Of a stretch of DNA of 64,000 bases, positions 17,629-25,959 are shown in pieces. The stretch is taken from the NCBI RefSeq assembly GCF_000016285.1, contig NC_011988.1:806001-870000 (forward strand), given 5' to 3'. A program made the position numbers and the translations under genes. Under the pieces are notes generated by a model. That model did not search any database, had not been told where the DNA came from, and saw nothing but the letters and a program-made list of their open reading frames with translations. Numbering within the stretch: the stretch's first letter is position 1; every line of letters starts with the position of its first letter. The DNA is from Allorhizobium ampelinum S4. GTDB taxonomy: Bacteria > Pseudomonadota > Alphaproteobacteria > Rhizobiales > Rhizobiaceae.

Positions 17629-17886
17629 AGAGCATCGGTCCGATGCTCTAACATAGTACACGACGCAAGCGTATTGATATGCCGTTTACCCCCTCATCCC
17701 CCTGCCGGGACCTTCTCCCCGCTGGGGAGAAGAGATGCGAGGCAGCGTTTTGTTCTTTCAACGTTAATTTGAGCTTCAGTGCAATCAGCTTGGTCTCTTC
17801 TCCCCAGCGGGGAGAAGGTGGCGGCAGCCGGATGAGGGGGTGGCGAAGCCCTGAAATCTTTGCGTCGTGTACTCTGATGCTCTAAA
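17629..17886. repeat. RIME-like palindromic repeat, copy 3, with terminal inverted ends
   Basis: The outer ends match in inverse: TAGTACACGACGCAAG on the left (about 17654) and TTTGCGTCGTGTAC on the right (about 17859). AGAGCATCGG-T-CCGATGCTCT is a perfect dyad at 17629-17649, and GATGCTCTAAA closes the element at about 17876-17886. Inside are CCCCTCATCC/GGATGAGGGG and CTTCTCCCC/GGGGAGAAG pairs as in copies 1 and 2, but with a different centre. Confidence 0.75.
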
Positions 17887-17967
17887 GTGTCGTGTTTGTG
17901 GTTCAGTCTGAACTGAAAGACGCAATGCGTAATTCCTTAAACCCTCTTCGATTTGAGGAATTAAGTA

Positions 17968-19620
17968 TCACTTCGCCCGCGCCCGATCGTCCGCCTGGGC
18001 GGCCAGAATTTCCTTCACCTTGGCAACCAGCTCTGCTTCCGGCACAACGATCTGCGCCACCCGGGCTTCGCGCCATTCGGTATTGTCGGTGATTTCGCCC
18101 GACAGACGCTTGCCTTCGATCAGGTCCTTGATTTGCACCACGCCCTGTTCGCGCTCATCGCCGCCCTGAATGATGGCGATGGGGGAGCCGCGACGGTCGG
18201 CATATTTCAGCTGATTGCCGAATTTCTTCCAGTTGCCCTGATACATCTCAGCACGAATGCCTTCATTGCGAAGCGCCTGGGTAAAGCGCTGATAGCGCCC
18301 CATGCTCTCCACATCGCCATCCATAACCGTGATCAGAACCGGCGCGATCACCTCGTCAGCACCCAGCTTGCGCAGGTTTTTCAAGGCCGTCATCAGGCGG
18401 GAGACGCCAATGGAAAAGCCGGTGGCCGGAACGGGCTGGCCCATGAAGCGCGACACGAGCCCATCATACCGCCCACCTCCGCCAACTGAGCCGAAGACGA
18501 CCTTTTCGCCTTTTTCATTGGTAACGTCGAAGGTCAGTTCGGCTTCGTAGACGGGGCCGGTGTAGTATTCGAGGCCGCGGACGACGGATGGGTCGATGCG
18601 GATACGTGTTTCGTCATAACCGGCATCTTGGAATATTCTTAACATAGAAAGCAACTCTACGACCCCCTCCATGCCCTTTTGCTGACCCTTGCAAGCAATG
18701 TTCGCATTTAAAAGGGCCATTAAACTAGGATTTTCAGATGGTGCGCCAAAAAATTTTGCCAACCCAATTTCATTATGACTTCTTAATACGTCGTCCCAAT
18801 TTTGAATTATTACATCAGGGTTTCCTTCGAAGAAACCAACAGTGCCATCTTCCTTCAAATAGCTGCAACGGTATGAATTTCCTGGCGCAAAAATTGATAG
18901 CAGAGAATCTGCTTGCTGTTCGGTTAAGCCTACGCCTTTGGTAAAGTCACCGCTCTCGTCTTTTCTTCCATTTGTAAGGAGAAGCTTTACGCCGCCAGTC
19001 CCAAATTTATCGAACTTGTCTAGTGACCTGAGTGTCTCTAATCTTTTGAAGTCTGGGACCTCTGCTGCATCAAGAACGCCATCCAAAAGCTTGCGATTAT
19101 TCACCCGGATCACGTAATCGCCGCGCTGGATGCCCAGTGCTTCCAGCGTATCGGCCATCATCATGCACATTTCGGCATCAGCCTGCACGCCCGGCGCGCC
19201 GACGCTGTCGGCATCGAACTGCATGAACTGGCGGAAGCGGCCCGGACCGGGCTTTTCATTGCGGAACACATAGCCAGCGCGGTAGGTGCGGTAGGGCAGC
19301 TGGATTTCGTTAAAGTTTTCAGCGACATGCCGGGCGAGAGGCGCGGTCAGGTCGTAGCGCAGGCTCATCCACTGCTCGTCATCGTCCTGAAGCGAGAACA
19401 CGCCTTCGTTGGGGCGGTCGCTGTCGGGCAGGAATTTGCCGAGTGCATCGGTATATTCAAACAGCGGCGTTTCCACGGGATCGAAGCCGTAGCGCTCATA
19501 GACTTCGCGGATTTTCGCGGTCATCTCGTTGACGGCGCGGATATCATGGGCTTCCCGATCCACAAAACCACGCGGCAGGCGGGCTCTCAGTTTCTGGGGC
19601 TTTTTGGTCTTTTCGCTCAT
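17968..19620 (-). CDS. hisS: histidyl-tRNA synthetase with a mosaic internal segment
   Basis: HisRS charges tRNA-His in the cytoplasm. The product from [10 protein letters not shown] is 550 residues. The class II motifs are clear: [14 protein letters not shown] (motif 1 side), [23 protein letters not shown] (motif 2, near 113-135), the histidine-site [12 protein letters not shown] near 360, and [13 protein letters not shown] (motif 3 side). The insertion-domain part, residues about 177-332 (18626-19090), has much lower G+C (hand count 38% over 18721-18900, against 63% at 19141-19200) and uses codons such as TTA and AGA that its flanks avoid. This suggests replacement by recombination. The gene is intact. 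Confidence 0.93.
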   Translation of the reverse strand: MSEKTKKPQKLRARLPRGFVDREAHDIRAVNEMTAKIREVYERYGFDPVETPLFEYTDALGKFLPDSDRPNEGVFSLQDDDEQWMSLRYDLTAPLARHVAENFNEIQLPYRTYRAGYVFRNEKPGPGRFRQFMQFDADSVGAPGVQADAEMCMMMADTLEALGIQRGDYVIRVNNRKLLDGVLDAAEVPDFKRLETLRSLDKFDKFGTGGVKLLLTNGRKDESGDFTKGVGLTEQQADSLLSIFAPGNSYRCSYLKEDGTVGFFEGNPDVIIQNWDDVLRSHNEIGLAKFFGAPSENPSLMALLNANIACKGQQKGMEGVVELLSMLRIFQDAGYDETRIRIDPSVVRGLEYYTGPVYEAELTFDVTNEKGEKVVFGSVGGGGRYDGLVSRFMGQPVPATGFSIGVSRLMTALKNLRKLGADEVIAPVLITVMDGDVESMGRYQRFTQALRNEGIRAEMYQGNWKKFGNQLKYADRRGSPIAIIQGGDEREQGVVQIKDLIEGKRLSGEITDNTEWREARVAQIVVPEAELVAKVKEILAAQADDRARAK

Positions 19621-19732
19621 GATCGGCACCGAATGCTAGGGGAGTGTGTGTTGCGGCTGTCTTAGTGGATGACGCCTTGAGCGGCAAGGCCGAAGGCTGG
19701 TTTCGGCCCGACGCCGATGCTATAGGCCGGGA

Positions 19733-20497
19733 ATGATCCTCGAAGCGCTGAATTACGCGGCAACATGGTGGGTGACGTCGAAAGCGCATCGGCCTTATAT
19801 CCGCTATTCCATCAATCTCTGGTCGCGCGCCCGCCGCTGCGCCAGCGATTGGGCCGAGCATGAGGGTAATTGCAAGCGGGCGATCCTGCATGCGGCGCAG
19901 CCGATCATGCCGCGTCGCACGGTTGTCGTGCTTGGCTCCGGCCTGCTGCGCGATGTGCCTATTGTCGAGATGTCGCGGGCCTTCGATACGGTCGTGCTGG
20001 TGGATCTGGTGCATGTCGCCAGCGTCCGGGCCTGGGTGGTGATGAAGGGGCTGAAAAACGTCCGTTTTATAGAGCGCGATCTCTCCGGTTACGATGCGCT
20101 GAAACAGGGAGAGGTGCCGGAACCGCTGGATTTCCTGCGCCGCGTTCCCTGGCTTGATCTGGTGGTCTCGGCCAATCTTCTTTCCCAGATCGGCATGGGC
20201 GCGAAAAAGCGGCTGGCCGGGGAGGCGGTGGGGGCAATGCCTCACGATAGCGTGGCCCAGCTGATCCGCGCCCATCTTGACGGGTTGGCGCAATTGCCCG
20301 CCCGCACCTGTTTGCTCACGGATATTTCCTTTTCCGTCATCGACCGCAATGGCGTTTTACGCGAGGAAACCGATCTTCTGGCGGGCGTTGCGCCGCCTGA
20401 AGCAGAGCAGGTTTGGGATTGGCCCGTCGTGCCGTTGGGGGAAGAGAGCAAGGACTACCGGATTCTCCATAAGGTCATATATGCTTCCTCAGGTTGA
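19733..20497 (+). CDS. conserved hypothetical protein, SAM-methyltransferase-like
   Basis: The 254-residue product has a nucleotide-binding-like core: RRTVVVLGSGLLRDVP near residues 61-76, followed by VVLVDLVHV about 25 residues on. This resembles motifs I and II of Rossmann-fold S-adenosylmethionine enzymes. LDLVVSANLLSQI would be the motif-IV region. No known substrate-binding signature is seen, so the reaction is unknown. It starts about 110 bp from divergent hisS, and a glycosyltransferase gene follows 37 bp later on the same strand. Confidence 0.7.
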   Translation: MILEALNYAATWWVTSKAHRPYIRYSINLWSRARRCASDWAEHEGNCKRAILHAAQPIMPRRTVVVLGSGLLRDVPIVEMSRAFDTVVLVDLVHVASVRAWVVMKGLKNVRFIERDLSGYDALKQGEVPEPLDFLRRVPWLDLVVSANLLSQIGMGAKKRLAGEAVGAMPHDSVAQLIRAHLDGLAQLPARTCLLTDISFSVIDRNGVLREETDLLAGVAPPEAEQVWDWPVVPLGEESKDYRILHKVIYASSG

Positions 20498-20534
20498 TTC
20501 GAATTATTGCTGACATGAGCCATTTGGGGGTTGC

Positions 20535-21644
20535 ATGAATTTTCTGTTTCTCGATACGGGTGGCATCGATTACGATCCGGAAACGCCTCTGCAAAAGCCA
20601 CTCGGCGGCACGCAATCTGCCATTGCCTTTCTTTCCGAGGAATTGGTCAAGGCTGGCGCCACGGTGACCCTGATGAACAATCCAAGCCACGAGCGGGTGG
20701 TAAAGGGCGTTCGGCTGGTTGAAAGCAGCACCATCGGACGTGAGGGCTTCGGCCAGTTCGATATCGTCGTCGTGGTTTCGGTGGCGTTGGGCATTAAATT
20801 TCGTCAGGTCGTGCCGGAGAACATTCCCATGGTGCTTTATTGCCATCATGCTGCAAACCAGGGTGCCGTTGCGAGCTTACGAAATGTCGATGAGCAAGCC
20901 GTTTGGGACGCCTTTGTCATGGTCAGTAATTGGCAGGTGAATGAGTATGCTACCGCCTTCGGTATTGACACGAGGCGGGCCACGGTGATTGGAAACGCCG
21001 TCTCTCCGGCTTTTCTGGAACATCCCTTGCAGCCGGCATGGTTTGAGACTGGCGCTCCGCCCGTCTTGACCTACAGCAGCACGCCCTTTCGTGGATTGGA
21101 GGTTCTGTTGCTAGCGTTTCCATCCATTCGTGCCCGGGTGCCAGGAGCGGAGCTGAAAGTCTTCTCAGGCATGAAGATTTATGCGCCTGAAAAACAGCAC
21201 GACCCCCATGTCTATCTCTATGAGGTGGCGCGCAATCTGAGGGGGGTGAGCTATTATGAATCGGTTTCGCAAAAAGAGCTGGCTGAAGTCATGAGAGATG
21301 TCGCGGCTCTCGCATATCCATCAACATTCAAGGAAACCTTTTGCATCACCGCGGTCGAAGCCTTGGCAAGTGGGGCGGATGTGCTGACAACACGGCTTGG
21401 TGCACTGCCGGAAGTGTTGGAAGGGATTGGCCAGTTTATGGATATGGCACCATCCTACCATGAACTCGCGCACACCTATATCGAGTTTGCCAGCGAGGCG
21501 CTGCTTGCGATGAAGCGAGATCCGGCTGCGGCTGCGGCGCGGCGTCAGGAGCGGACGGAGCATGTCAGGACGCACTTCACCTGGGCGCGCCGGGCGCAGC
21601 AATGGCTGGATCTGGCAGGCCAAATCAAAGGCCGAAAAGGCTGA
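20535..21644 (+). CDS. glycosyltransferase, GT4/GT1 type
   Basis: The 369-residue product is a GT-B-fold glycosyltransferase. The N-terminal domain begins MNFLFLDTGGIDYD and carries the PLGGTQSAIAFLSEEL block, which matches the donor-side loop of this group. The C-terminal domain has YPSTFKETFCITAVEALASGADVL, the E-x7-E nucleotide-sugar site of family 4 enzymes. No signal peptide or membrane span is present. The acceptor cannot be deduced; no polysaccharide cluster surrounds it, and it is probably co-transcribed with the upstream gene. Confidence 0.85.
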   Translation: MNFLFLDTGGIDYDPETPLQKPLGGTQSAIAFLSEELVKAGATVTLMNNPSHERVVKGVRLVESSTIGREGFGQFDIVVVVSVALGIKFRQVVPENIPMVLYCHHAANQGAVASLRNVDEQAVWDAFVMVSNWQVNEYATAFGIDTRRATVIGNAVSPAFLEHPLQPAWFETGAPPVLTYSSTPFRGLEVLLLAFPSIRARVPGAELKVFSGMKIYAPEKQHDPHVYLYEVARNLRGVSYYESVSQKELAEVMRDVAALAYPSTFKETFCITAVEALASGADVLTTRLGALPEVLEGIGQFMDMAPSYHELAHTYIEFASEALLAMKRDPAAAAARRQERTEHVRTHFTWARRAQQWLDLAGQIKGRKG

Positions 21645-21688
21645 GTGAAAACGCTTGCCTCGTGAGGTTATCGGCATACACTACCATC

Positions 21689-22072
21689 ATGGCTCTCGTT
21701 CTTCGCCTCATGCTGGTTGTTGCCGCTCTGGCTTATGCTGCCATGCCCGTCAGCGGCATGGCTGCCACTGGCGGTATGGTTTCGCCGATGACGATGCACG
21801 GTGCCGAAACACACCAAGGCCATGATTCGATGCCGACTGCATCGCCATTTCACGCAGCAAGTCCATCTGAGCATGTCCACAAGATGGATCGTAACTGTCC
21901 CGACCAGCACCAGGCAATGGGGTGTGGCCATTGCGCGGCCTGCGTGAGCCTGCTTGCGGATTTTTCCACTCTTTTGGGCAAGCCAATGGTGGGGGATGCG
22001 CCGTTGCCGTCATCTGCTCCTCGGCTGCTGTCGCTTGCCCCTCTGCCCTTGGTGCCGCCGCCTCGTTTCTGA
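21689..22072 (+). CDS. DUF2946-like secreted metal-linked protein
   Basis: The 127-residue product starts at MALVLRLMLVVAALAY; a longer frame overlapping the glycosyltransferase end is less likely because the signal peptide starts here. After the signal region the protein is rich in His and Met (TMHGAETHQGHDSMPTAS, then SEHVHKMDRNCPDQHQAM) and contains CGHCAACVSLL. It ends in a proline-rich LPLVPPPRF tail. The pattern resembles DUF2946 proteins found beside copper genes. A DUF305 gene follows 74 bp later, so the pair may help handle copper in the periplasm. Confidence 0.65.
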   Translation: MALVLRLMLVVAALAYAAMPVSGMAATGGMVSPMTMHGAETHQGHDSMPTASPFHAASPSEHVHKMDRNCPDQHQAMGCGHCAACVSLLADFSTLLGKPMVGDAPLPSSAPRLLSLAPLPLVPPPRF

Positions 22073-22145
22073 TGGATGAAAGAGCCTATGGAATCCGGGA
22101 AAGGCCGGATTTCGACTGACTTGTCATCATCAGAAAGGGACCGTC

Positions 22146-22514
22146 ATGGTCAAAACCCTTATTCTCGCCGCAAGCCTGTTGCTTGCCAGCACTGCCGCTT
22201 ATGCTGAGGACACTATGAAAGGCATGGACCATTCCATGCCGTCGAATACGACGTCGAAAGCGCCATCCAGCAAGGCTTTTACCGCCGCCAATGCCAGGAT
22301 GCACAAGGCCATGGTCATGCCGATGACCGGCAATGCCGATGTGGATTTCGTGCGCGGAATGATTGCCCACCATCAGGGCGCTATCGACATGGCCAAGGTG
22401 GAGTTGCAATATGGCAAGGACGAAAAGATCCGCACGCTGGCCGAAGAGATCATCAAGGCGCAGCAGGGCGAAATTGCCATGATGCAGCAATGGCTTGAGA
22501 TGCACGGTCAATAA
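22146..22514 (+). CDS. DUF305 periplasmic protein
   Basis: The 122-residue product has a Sec signal peptide cut after AYA (residues about 1-20), a Met/His-rich linker (DTMKGMDHSMPS) and a four-helix-type DUF305 domain. The domain signature is FVRGMIAHHQGAIDMAKVEL, with further Met/His/Glu residues in AQQGEIAMMQQWL. DUF305 proteins are ferritin-like and often sit with copper-resistance genes. It overlaps nothing; the HAD gene starts 71 bp downstream. Confidence 0.88.
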   Translation: MVKTLILAASLLLASTAAYAEDTMKGMDHSMPSNTTSKAPSSKAFTAANARMHKAMVMPMTGNADVDFVRGMIAHHQGAIDMAKVELQYGKDEKIRTLAEEIIKAQQGEIAMMQQWLEMHGQ

Positions 22515-22584
22515 ACCGCTGCGGCTGTCTCGGGCAACTGATGCGCTTGAGGCAGCCATGCGGCTTGCCAAGCTGGAGGAAGAG

Positions 22585-23286
22585 ATGACACGGGCGCTGA
22601 CCACCATTGGCCTCGATGCCGACGATACGTTGTGGCAGAACGAGCAATTCTACCGGCTGACGGAAGAGCATTTCCGGTCGCTACTGGCCGATTACGCCGA
22701 GCCGTCGATGATTTCGGATCGGCTATTGGAGGCGGAAAAGCGTAATCTGGCCCATTACGGTTTCGGCATCAAAGGTTTTACCCTGTCGATGATTGAGACC
22801 GCGCTGGAAATTACCGAGGGAAGGGCGCCCGGCGCGGTGATCGGCGAGATCCTGGCGATTGGCCGCGATCTTCTCAGCCATCCGGTAGAAACACTGCCCG
22901 GCGTGCGCGATGTGCTGGAAGCCTTGGCGGGGCGATATTTCCTGGTGATGATTACCAAGGGCGACCTGTTCGACCAGGAGCGCAAGCTGGCGCAATCGGG
23001 GCTTGGCGACTTTTTCGACGCGGTTGAAATCGTCTCCGATAAAAACGCCACCACCTATCGGCGGCTTTTTTCAAAGCACGGCGATGAGCCGGAACGCGCG
23101 ATGATGGTCGGCAATTCACTGAAATCCGACATCGTCCCAGCGCTGGCGGTCGGGGCCTGGGGTGTGTTCGTGCCCCATGAACTGACCTGGGTTTTTGAGC
23201 ATGTGGAAAAGCCTGCCGATGCACCCCGCTTTCGAGAATTACCTGAGATCAGCGCCTTGCCGGAACTTGTTGCCTCAATTGGCTGA
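22585..23286 (+). CDS. HAD-superfamily hydrolase
   Basis: The 233-residue product starts at MTRALTTIGLDADDTLW because GGAGG lies five bases before this ATG; earlier in-frame starts are less well placed. Motif I is LDADDTLW (nucleophile Asp), motif II is FLVMITKGD, and motif III/IV is seen as K-N-A and MMVGNSLKSDIVPALAVGAWGV. A helical cap follows motif I, as in class I HAD phosphatases of the haloacid-dehalogenase/phosphoglycolate type. The substrate is not evident. Its last 12 bases overlap the convergent tag gene. Confidence 0.87.
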   Translation: MTRALTTIGLDADDTLWQNEQFYRLTEEHFRSLLADYAEPSMISDRLLEAEKRNLAHYGFGIKGFTLSMIETALEITEGRAPGAVIGEILAIGRDLLSHPVETLPGVRDVLEALAGRYFLVMITKGDLFDQERKLAQSGLGDFFDAVEIVSDKNATTYRRLFSKHGDEPERAMMVGNSLKSDIVPALAVGAWGVFVPHELTWVFEHVEKPADAPRFRELPEISALPELVASIG

Positions 23287-23922
23287 GGGTTGGCTCGGTC
23301 TTACAAATCCGGCCTTCAACTGCTCCACACTCTCCCGGCAGACGCAGCCTTCCAGGTGATCATTAACCAGTCCCATCGCCTGCATGAAGGCATATACGGT
23401 GGTAGGGCCGACAAAACTCCAGCCGCGCTTTTTCAATTCCTTCGACAACCGGATTGAGGTGGGCGAGGTGGGATTGGCGCGCAGCGTCGCATAATCCATT
23501 TTTGTCGGGCGTTCTTCGGGACCAGGCTCAAAACGCCAGAAATAAGCGGCGAGGGAGCCGAACTCTGCCTGCAATTCCAAGGCCCGCCGGGCATTGTTGA
23601 TGGTGGAAACGATCTTGCCGCGATGGCGTACGATGCCGGTATCGGCGAGGCAGCGGGCTATGTCCGCATCATCGAACTGTGCCACTTTTGCAAAGTCGAA
23701 ACCGGCAAAGGCGGCGCGAAAATTCTCTCGCTTGCGCAGGATGGTCAGCCAGGACAGGCCGGATTGAAAGCCTTCCAGGCAGATTTTCTCAAACAGGCGG
23801 TGGTCGTCGGTAACAGGGCGGCCCCATTCCTCGTCATGATAGTGGCGGTAATCGGTAAGCCCCCCATGCCACGAACAGCGCCATACGCCGGCGTCATCTG
23901 CAATCAATCCCGCACTATCCAT
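23275..23922 (-). CDS. tag: DNA-3-methyladenine glycosylase I
   Basis: Tag removes 3-methyladenine from alkylated DNA. The 215-residue product has the family's conserved opening (RCSWHGG, Y-x-H-D-E-EWG), the helix-hairpin-helix region with LSWLTILRKRENFR, and DTGIVRHRGKI. The zinc-binding set is present: the N-terminal Cys and His (CSWH) and the C-terminal HLEGCVCR. KKRGWSFVGPTTVYAFMQAMGLVNDH is a classic Tag block. The length is slightly above the usual 185-200. Confidence 0.95.
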   Translation of the reverse strand: MDSAGLIADDAGVWRCSWHGGLTDYRHYHDEEWGRPVTDDHRLFEKICLEGFQSGLSWLTILRKRENFRAAFAGFDFAKVAQFDDADIARCLADTGIVRHRGKIVSTINNARRALELQAEFGSLAAYFWRFEPGPEERPTKMDYATLRANPTSPTSIRLSKELKKRGWSFVGPTTVYAFMQAMGLVNDHLEGCVCRESVEQLKAGFVRPSQPSAN

Positions 23923-24116
23923 TCCCGCTCCCCTTGTTCGATTTTTTGTTTACTCTTTGTTCACTGTTTTTTCAAACGAAATACTAACCCTGACGAAAGC
24001 TTTCGTGCTTGACGGCAATTTGAATGAAGGCGCGTTTACCATTTCCACAAGCGGCGGTGGCAGGTTGATCCCAACGGACTGTGGGTCCTGATCGCTTTAA
24101 AAAATGGGTTTAGCCG

Positions 24117-24917
24117 ATGCTGTCACCGCGTTTTCTCCTGAAAGCCTGTTTTGCCTTGTCAGTGATGCTCACCTTACCGGCCATAGCCGGGCAAGCTTTG
24201 GCGCAGGATCGCTATCAAATTCGGCCACCGGTTGTCGTCAGCCCGGACCTCGCAGCGCCATGGCTATTGCAATTGGGTGTGCGGGCTGAGCCACCAGCCG
24301 TTAATCCGAGCAGGCCTTCTGCCGTCCAGCCCGTTTACTATCGCCCGGTGAGCAAGCCGGTTCCGCAACAATACCGCCAACCTGCCGCTTCCGCCGCACC
24401 GCTGCGGCCTGCGCTTCAACAAGCGTCGGCCATGCCCGCGCCCAGACAGATGTCGGCGACGCCCGCACAATTCCTGCCGCAGGTTGTCGCTTACCAGACC
24501 AGAGAAAAGCCGGGCACGCTGGTGATCGATACGAATAATCGCTTTCTCTATCTGGTGATGGACGGAGGAATGGCCCGCCGCTATGGCGTCGGCGTCGGCA
24601 AGCCCGGTTTTGAATGGGCGGGCGAGCACAAGGTGACCCGCAAGACAGAGTGGCCGGAATGGATTCCGCCGCAGGAAATGATCGCGCGCGAAGCTGCCAA
24701 GGGCCATTATCTGCCGGCCCGTATGCAGGGTGGGCCGGAAAATCCATTGGGCGCACGGGCGCTTTATCTTGGCTCGACCCTCTACCGTATTCACGGGACC
24801 AACGCGCCATGGACAATCGGCTATGGCGTGTCTTCCGGCTGCATCCGGATGCGTAACCAGGATGTAACGGATCTCTATGGCCGCGTACCCGTGGGTACGA
24901 AAGTCATCGTGATGTGA
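24117..24917 (+). CDS. L,D-transpeptidase (YkuD/ErfK type), first of a tandem pair
   Basis: L,D-transpeptidases form 3-3 cross-links in peptidoglycan or attach proteins to it. The 266-residue product has a signal peptide (residues about 1-29), then a proline/alanine/glutamine-rich linker of about 90 residues, then the YkuD domain. The catalytic block reads HGTNAPWTIGYGVSSGCIRM, with the His and the SSGCIRM cysteine both present. VIDTNNRFLYLV opens the domain. The second copy, 25045-25743, follows on the same strand. Such enzymes matter in Rhizobiales, whose walls are rich in L,D-cross-links. Confidence 0.92.
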   Translation: MLSPRFLLKACFALSVMLTLPAIAGQALAQDRYQIRPPVVVSPDLAAPWLLQLGVRAEPPAVNPSRPSAVQPVYYRPVSKPVPQQYRQPAASAAPLRPALQQASAMPAPRQMSATPAQFLPQVVAYQTREKPGTLVIDTNNRFLYLVMDGGMARRYGVGVGKPGFEWAGEHKVTRKTEWPEWIPPQEMIAREAAKGHYLPARMQGGPENPLGARALYLGSTLYRIHGTNAPWTIGYGVSSGCIRMRNQDVTDLYGRVPVGTKVIVM

Positions 24918-25044
24918 CCAGAGGTAGGCTGCTGATTTCAAGTCACACTCTTGTCACTTTTTTGACAAAATCGACCGGAGACGGCTTGCAACATTGCTAA
25001 GCTTGGATAGTTTTACTCGAACTGTTTGGAGAGGGAAATTGCCT

Positions 25045-25743
25045 ATGCGGATGAGGGGAACGGGTGTGGCGATGGCCGCATTGATGATGGCAGCACTGGC
25101 CTTGCCAGCGTCAGGCTCGGCAGCAGCACCGAGAGCGGACGATCCGGCCAACTCGACGGCCAGCAGCGTTGTAACGCCGCAGATGATGAAGCGGGAGGTT
25201 CCCGATAAATTCAAGCGGCGGCTGGTGCGGCTCAAAACCGATGAGGCGCCAGGTACTGTTATCATCGATACCAACAATAAGTTCCTCTATCTCGTCGAGG
25301 GCAATAACCGGGCGATCCGCTACGGCGTCGGCGTCGGGCGTGAGGGTTTCGGTTGGTCGGGTGTCGTCAATATCGGTCGCAAGGTGGAATGGCCAAGCTG
25401 GCGTCCGCCGGAAGAAATGCGTGTGCGTGAAGCGCGTCGCGGTCATATCCTCCCCGTCGTGCAGGAAGGAGGACCGGATAATCCGCTCGGTGCGCGCGCC
25501 ATGTATCTCTACAAGGGCAATCGCGATACGATTTTCCGCATTCATGGCACCAATCAGCCATGGTCCATCGGGCTGAACCTGTCCTCGGGTTGCATCCGTA
25601 TGAACAACAAGGATGTCGAGGATCTCTATGCCCGCGCCGAAATCGGTAGCAAGGTTATCGTGGTCGGTCCCGGCAATAAGCAGGGCGAAGTGAGTTTCGA
25701 TGACCGTGGTATCGACCTACTGCGGACGATCTTCGGCGGCTGA
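25045..25743 (+). CDS. L,D-transpeptidase, second of a tandem pair
   Basis: The 232-residue product starts at MRMRGTGVAMAAL, where GGAGAGGG precedes the ATG; this leaves a normal signal peptide ending at GSAAA. The YkuD domain matches the upstream paralogue closely: VIIDTNNKFLYLVE, GVGVGREGFGWSG, and the catalytic HGTNQPWSIGLNLSSGCIRM with the active Cys. It lacks the long proline-rich linker of its neighbour, so the two probably reach different parts of the wall. They appear to be an old duplication. Confidence 0.92.
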   Translation: MRMRGTGVAMAALMMAALALPASGSAAAPRADDPANSTASSVVTPQMMKREVPDKFKRRLVRLKTDEAPGTVIIDTNNKFLYLVEGNNRAIRYGVGVGREGFGWSGVVNIGRKVEWPSWRPPEEMRVREARRGHILPVVQEGGPDNPLGARAMYLYKGNRDTIFRIHGTNQPWSIGLNLSSGCIRMNNKDVEDLYARAEIGSKVIVVGPGNKQGEVSFDDRGIDLLRTIFGG

Positions 25744-25751
25744 TGCCGGGT

Positions 25752-25860
25752 TTTCGCTGTCGAGAAATTTCGAATATCTCACATGCATCAAAGGCTTGAG
25801 ATATTCGAAAGCGAAATTAGAAGAGTCGTGTTCAATGGCTCTTCTTATAATATGCTATTT
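25752..25860. repeat. GAGATATTCG hairpin repeat, copy 1
   Basis: Perfect 13-base arms TTTCGAATATCTC (25768-25780) and GAGATATTCGAAA (25798-25810) are followed by AGAAGAGTC...GGCTCTTCTTA, a second small hairpin. Relatives lie at 38455, 46781 and 56086. Confidence 0.75.
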
Positions 25861-25959
25861 CACGACGACTCGCTTGGTGCAGCCGGGTTAAGCCGATCCC
25901 TCGCCTTGCAAAACCAAACGAGAATTCGGCCATCTACTTACCTTGCTATAAAACTGCAA

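Noticed and set aside
14534-17967. Insertion sequence or prophage between hisZ and hisS
   Set aside because: No transposase, integrase, recombinase or phage structural gene is present; only short repeats and small genes are seen.
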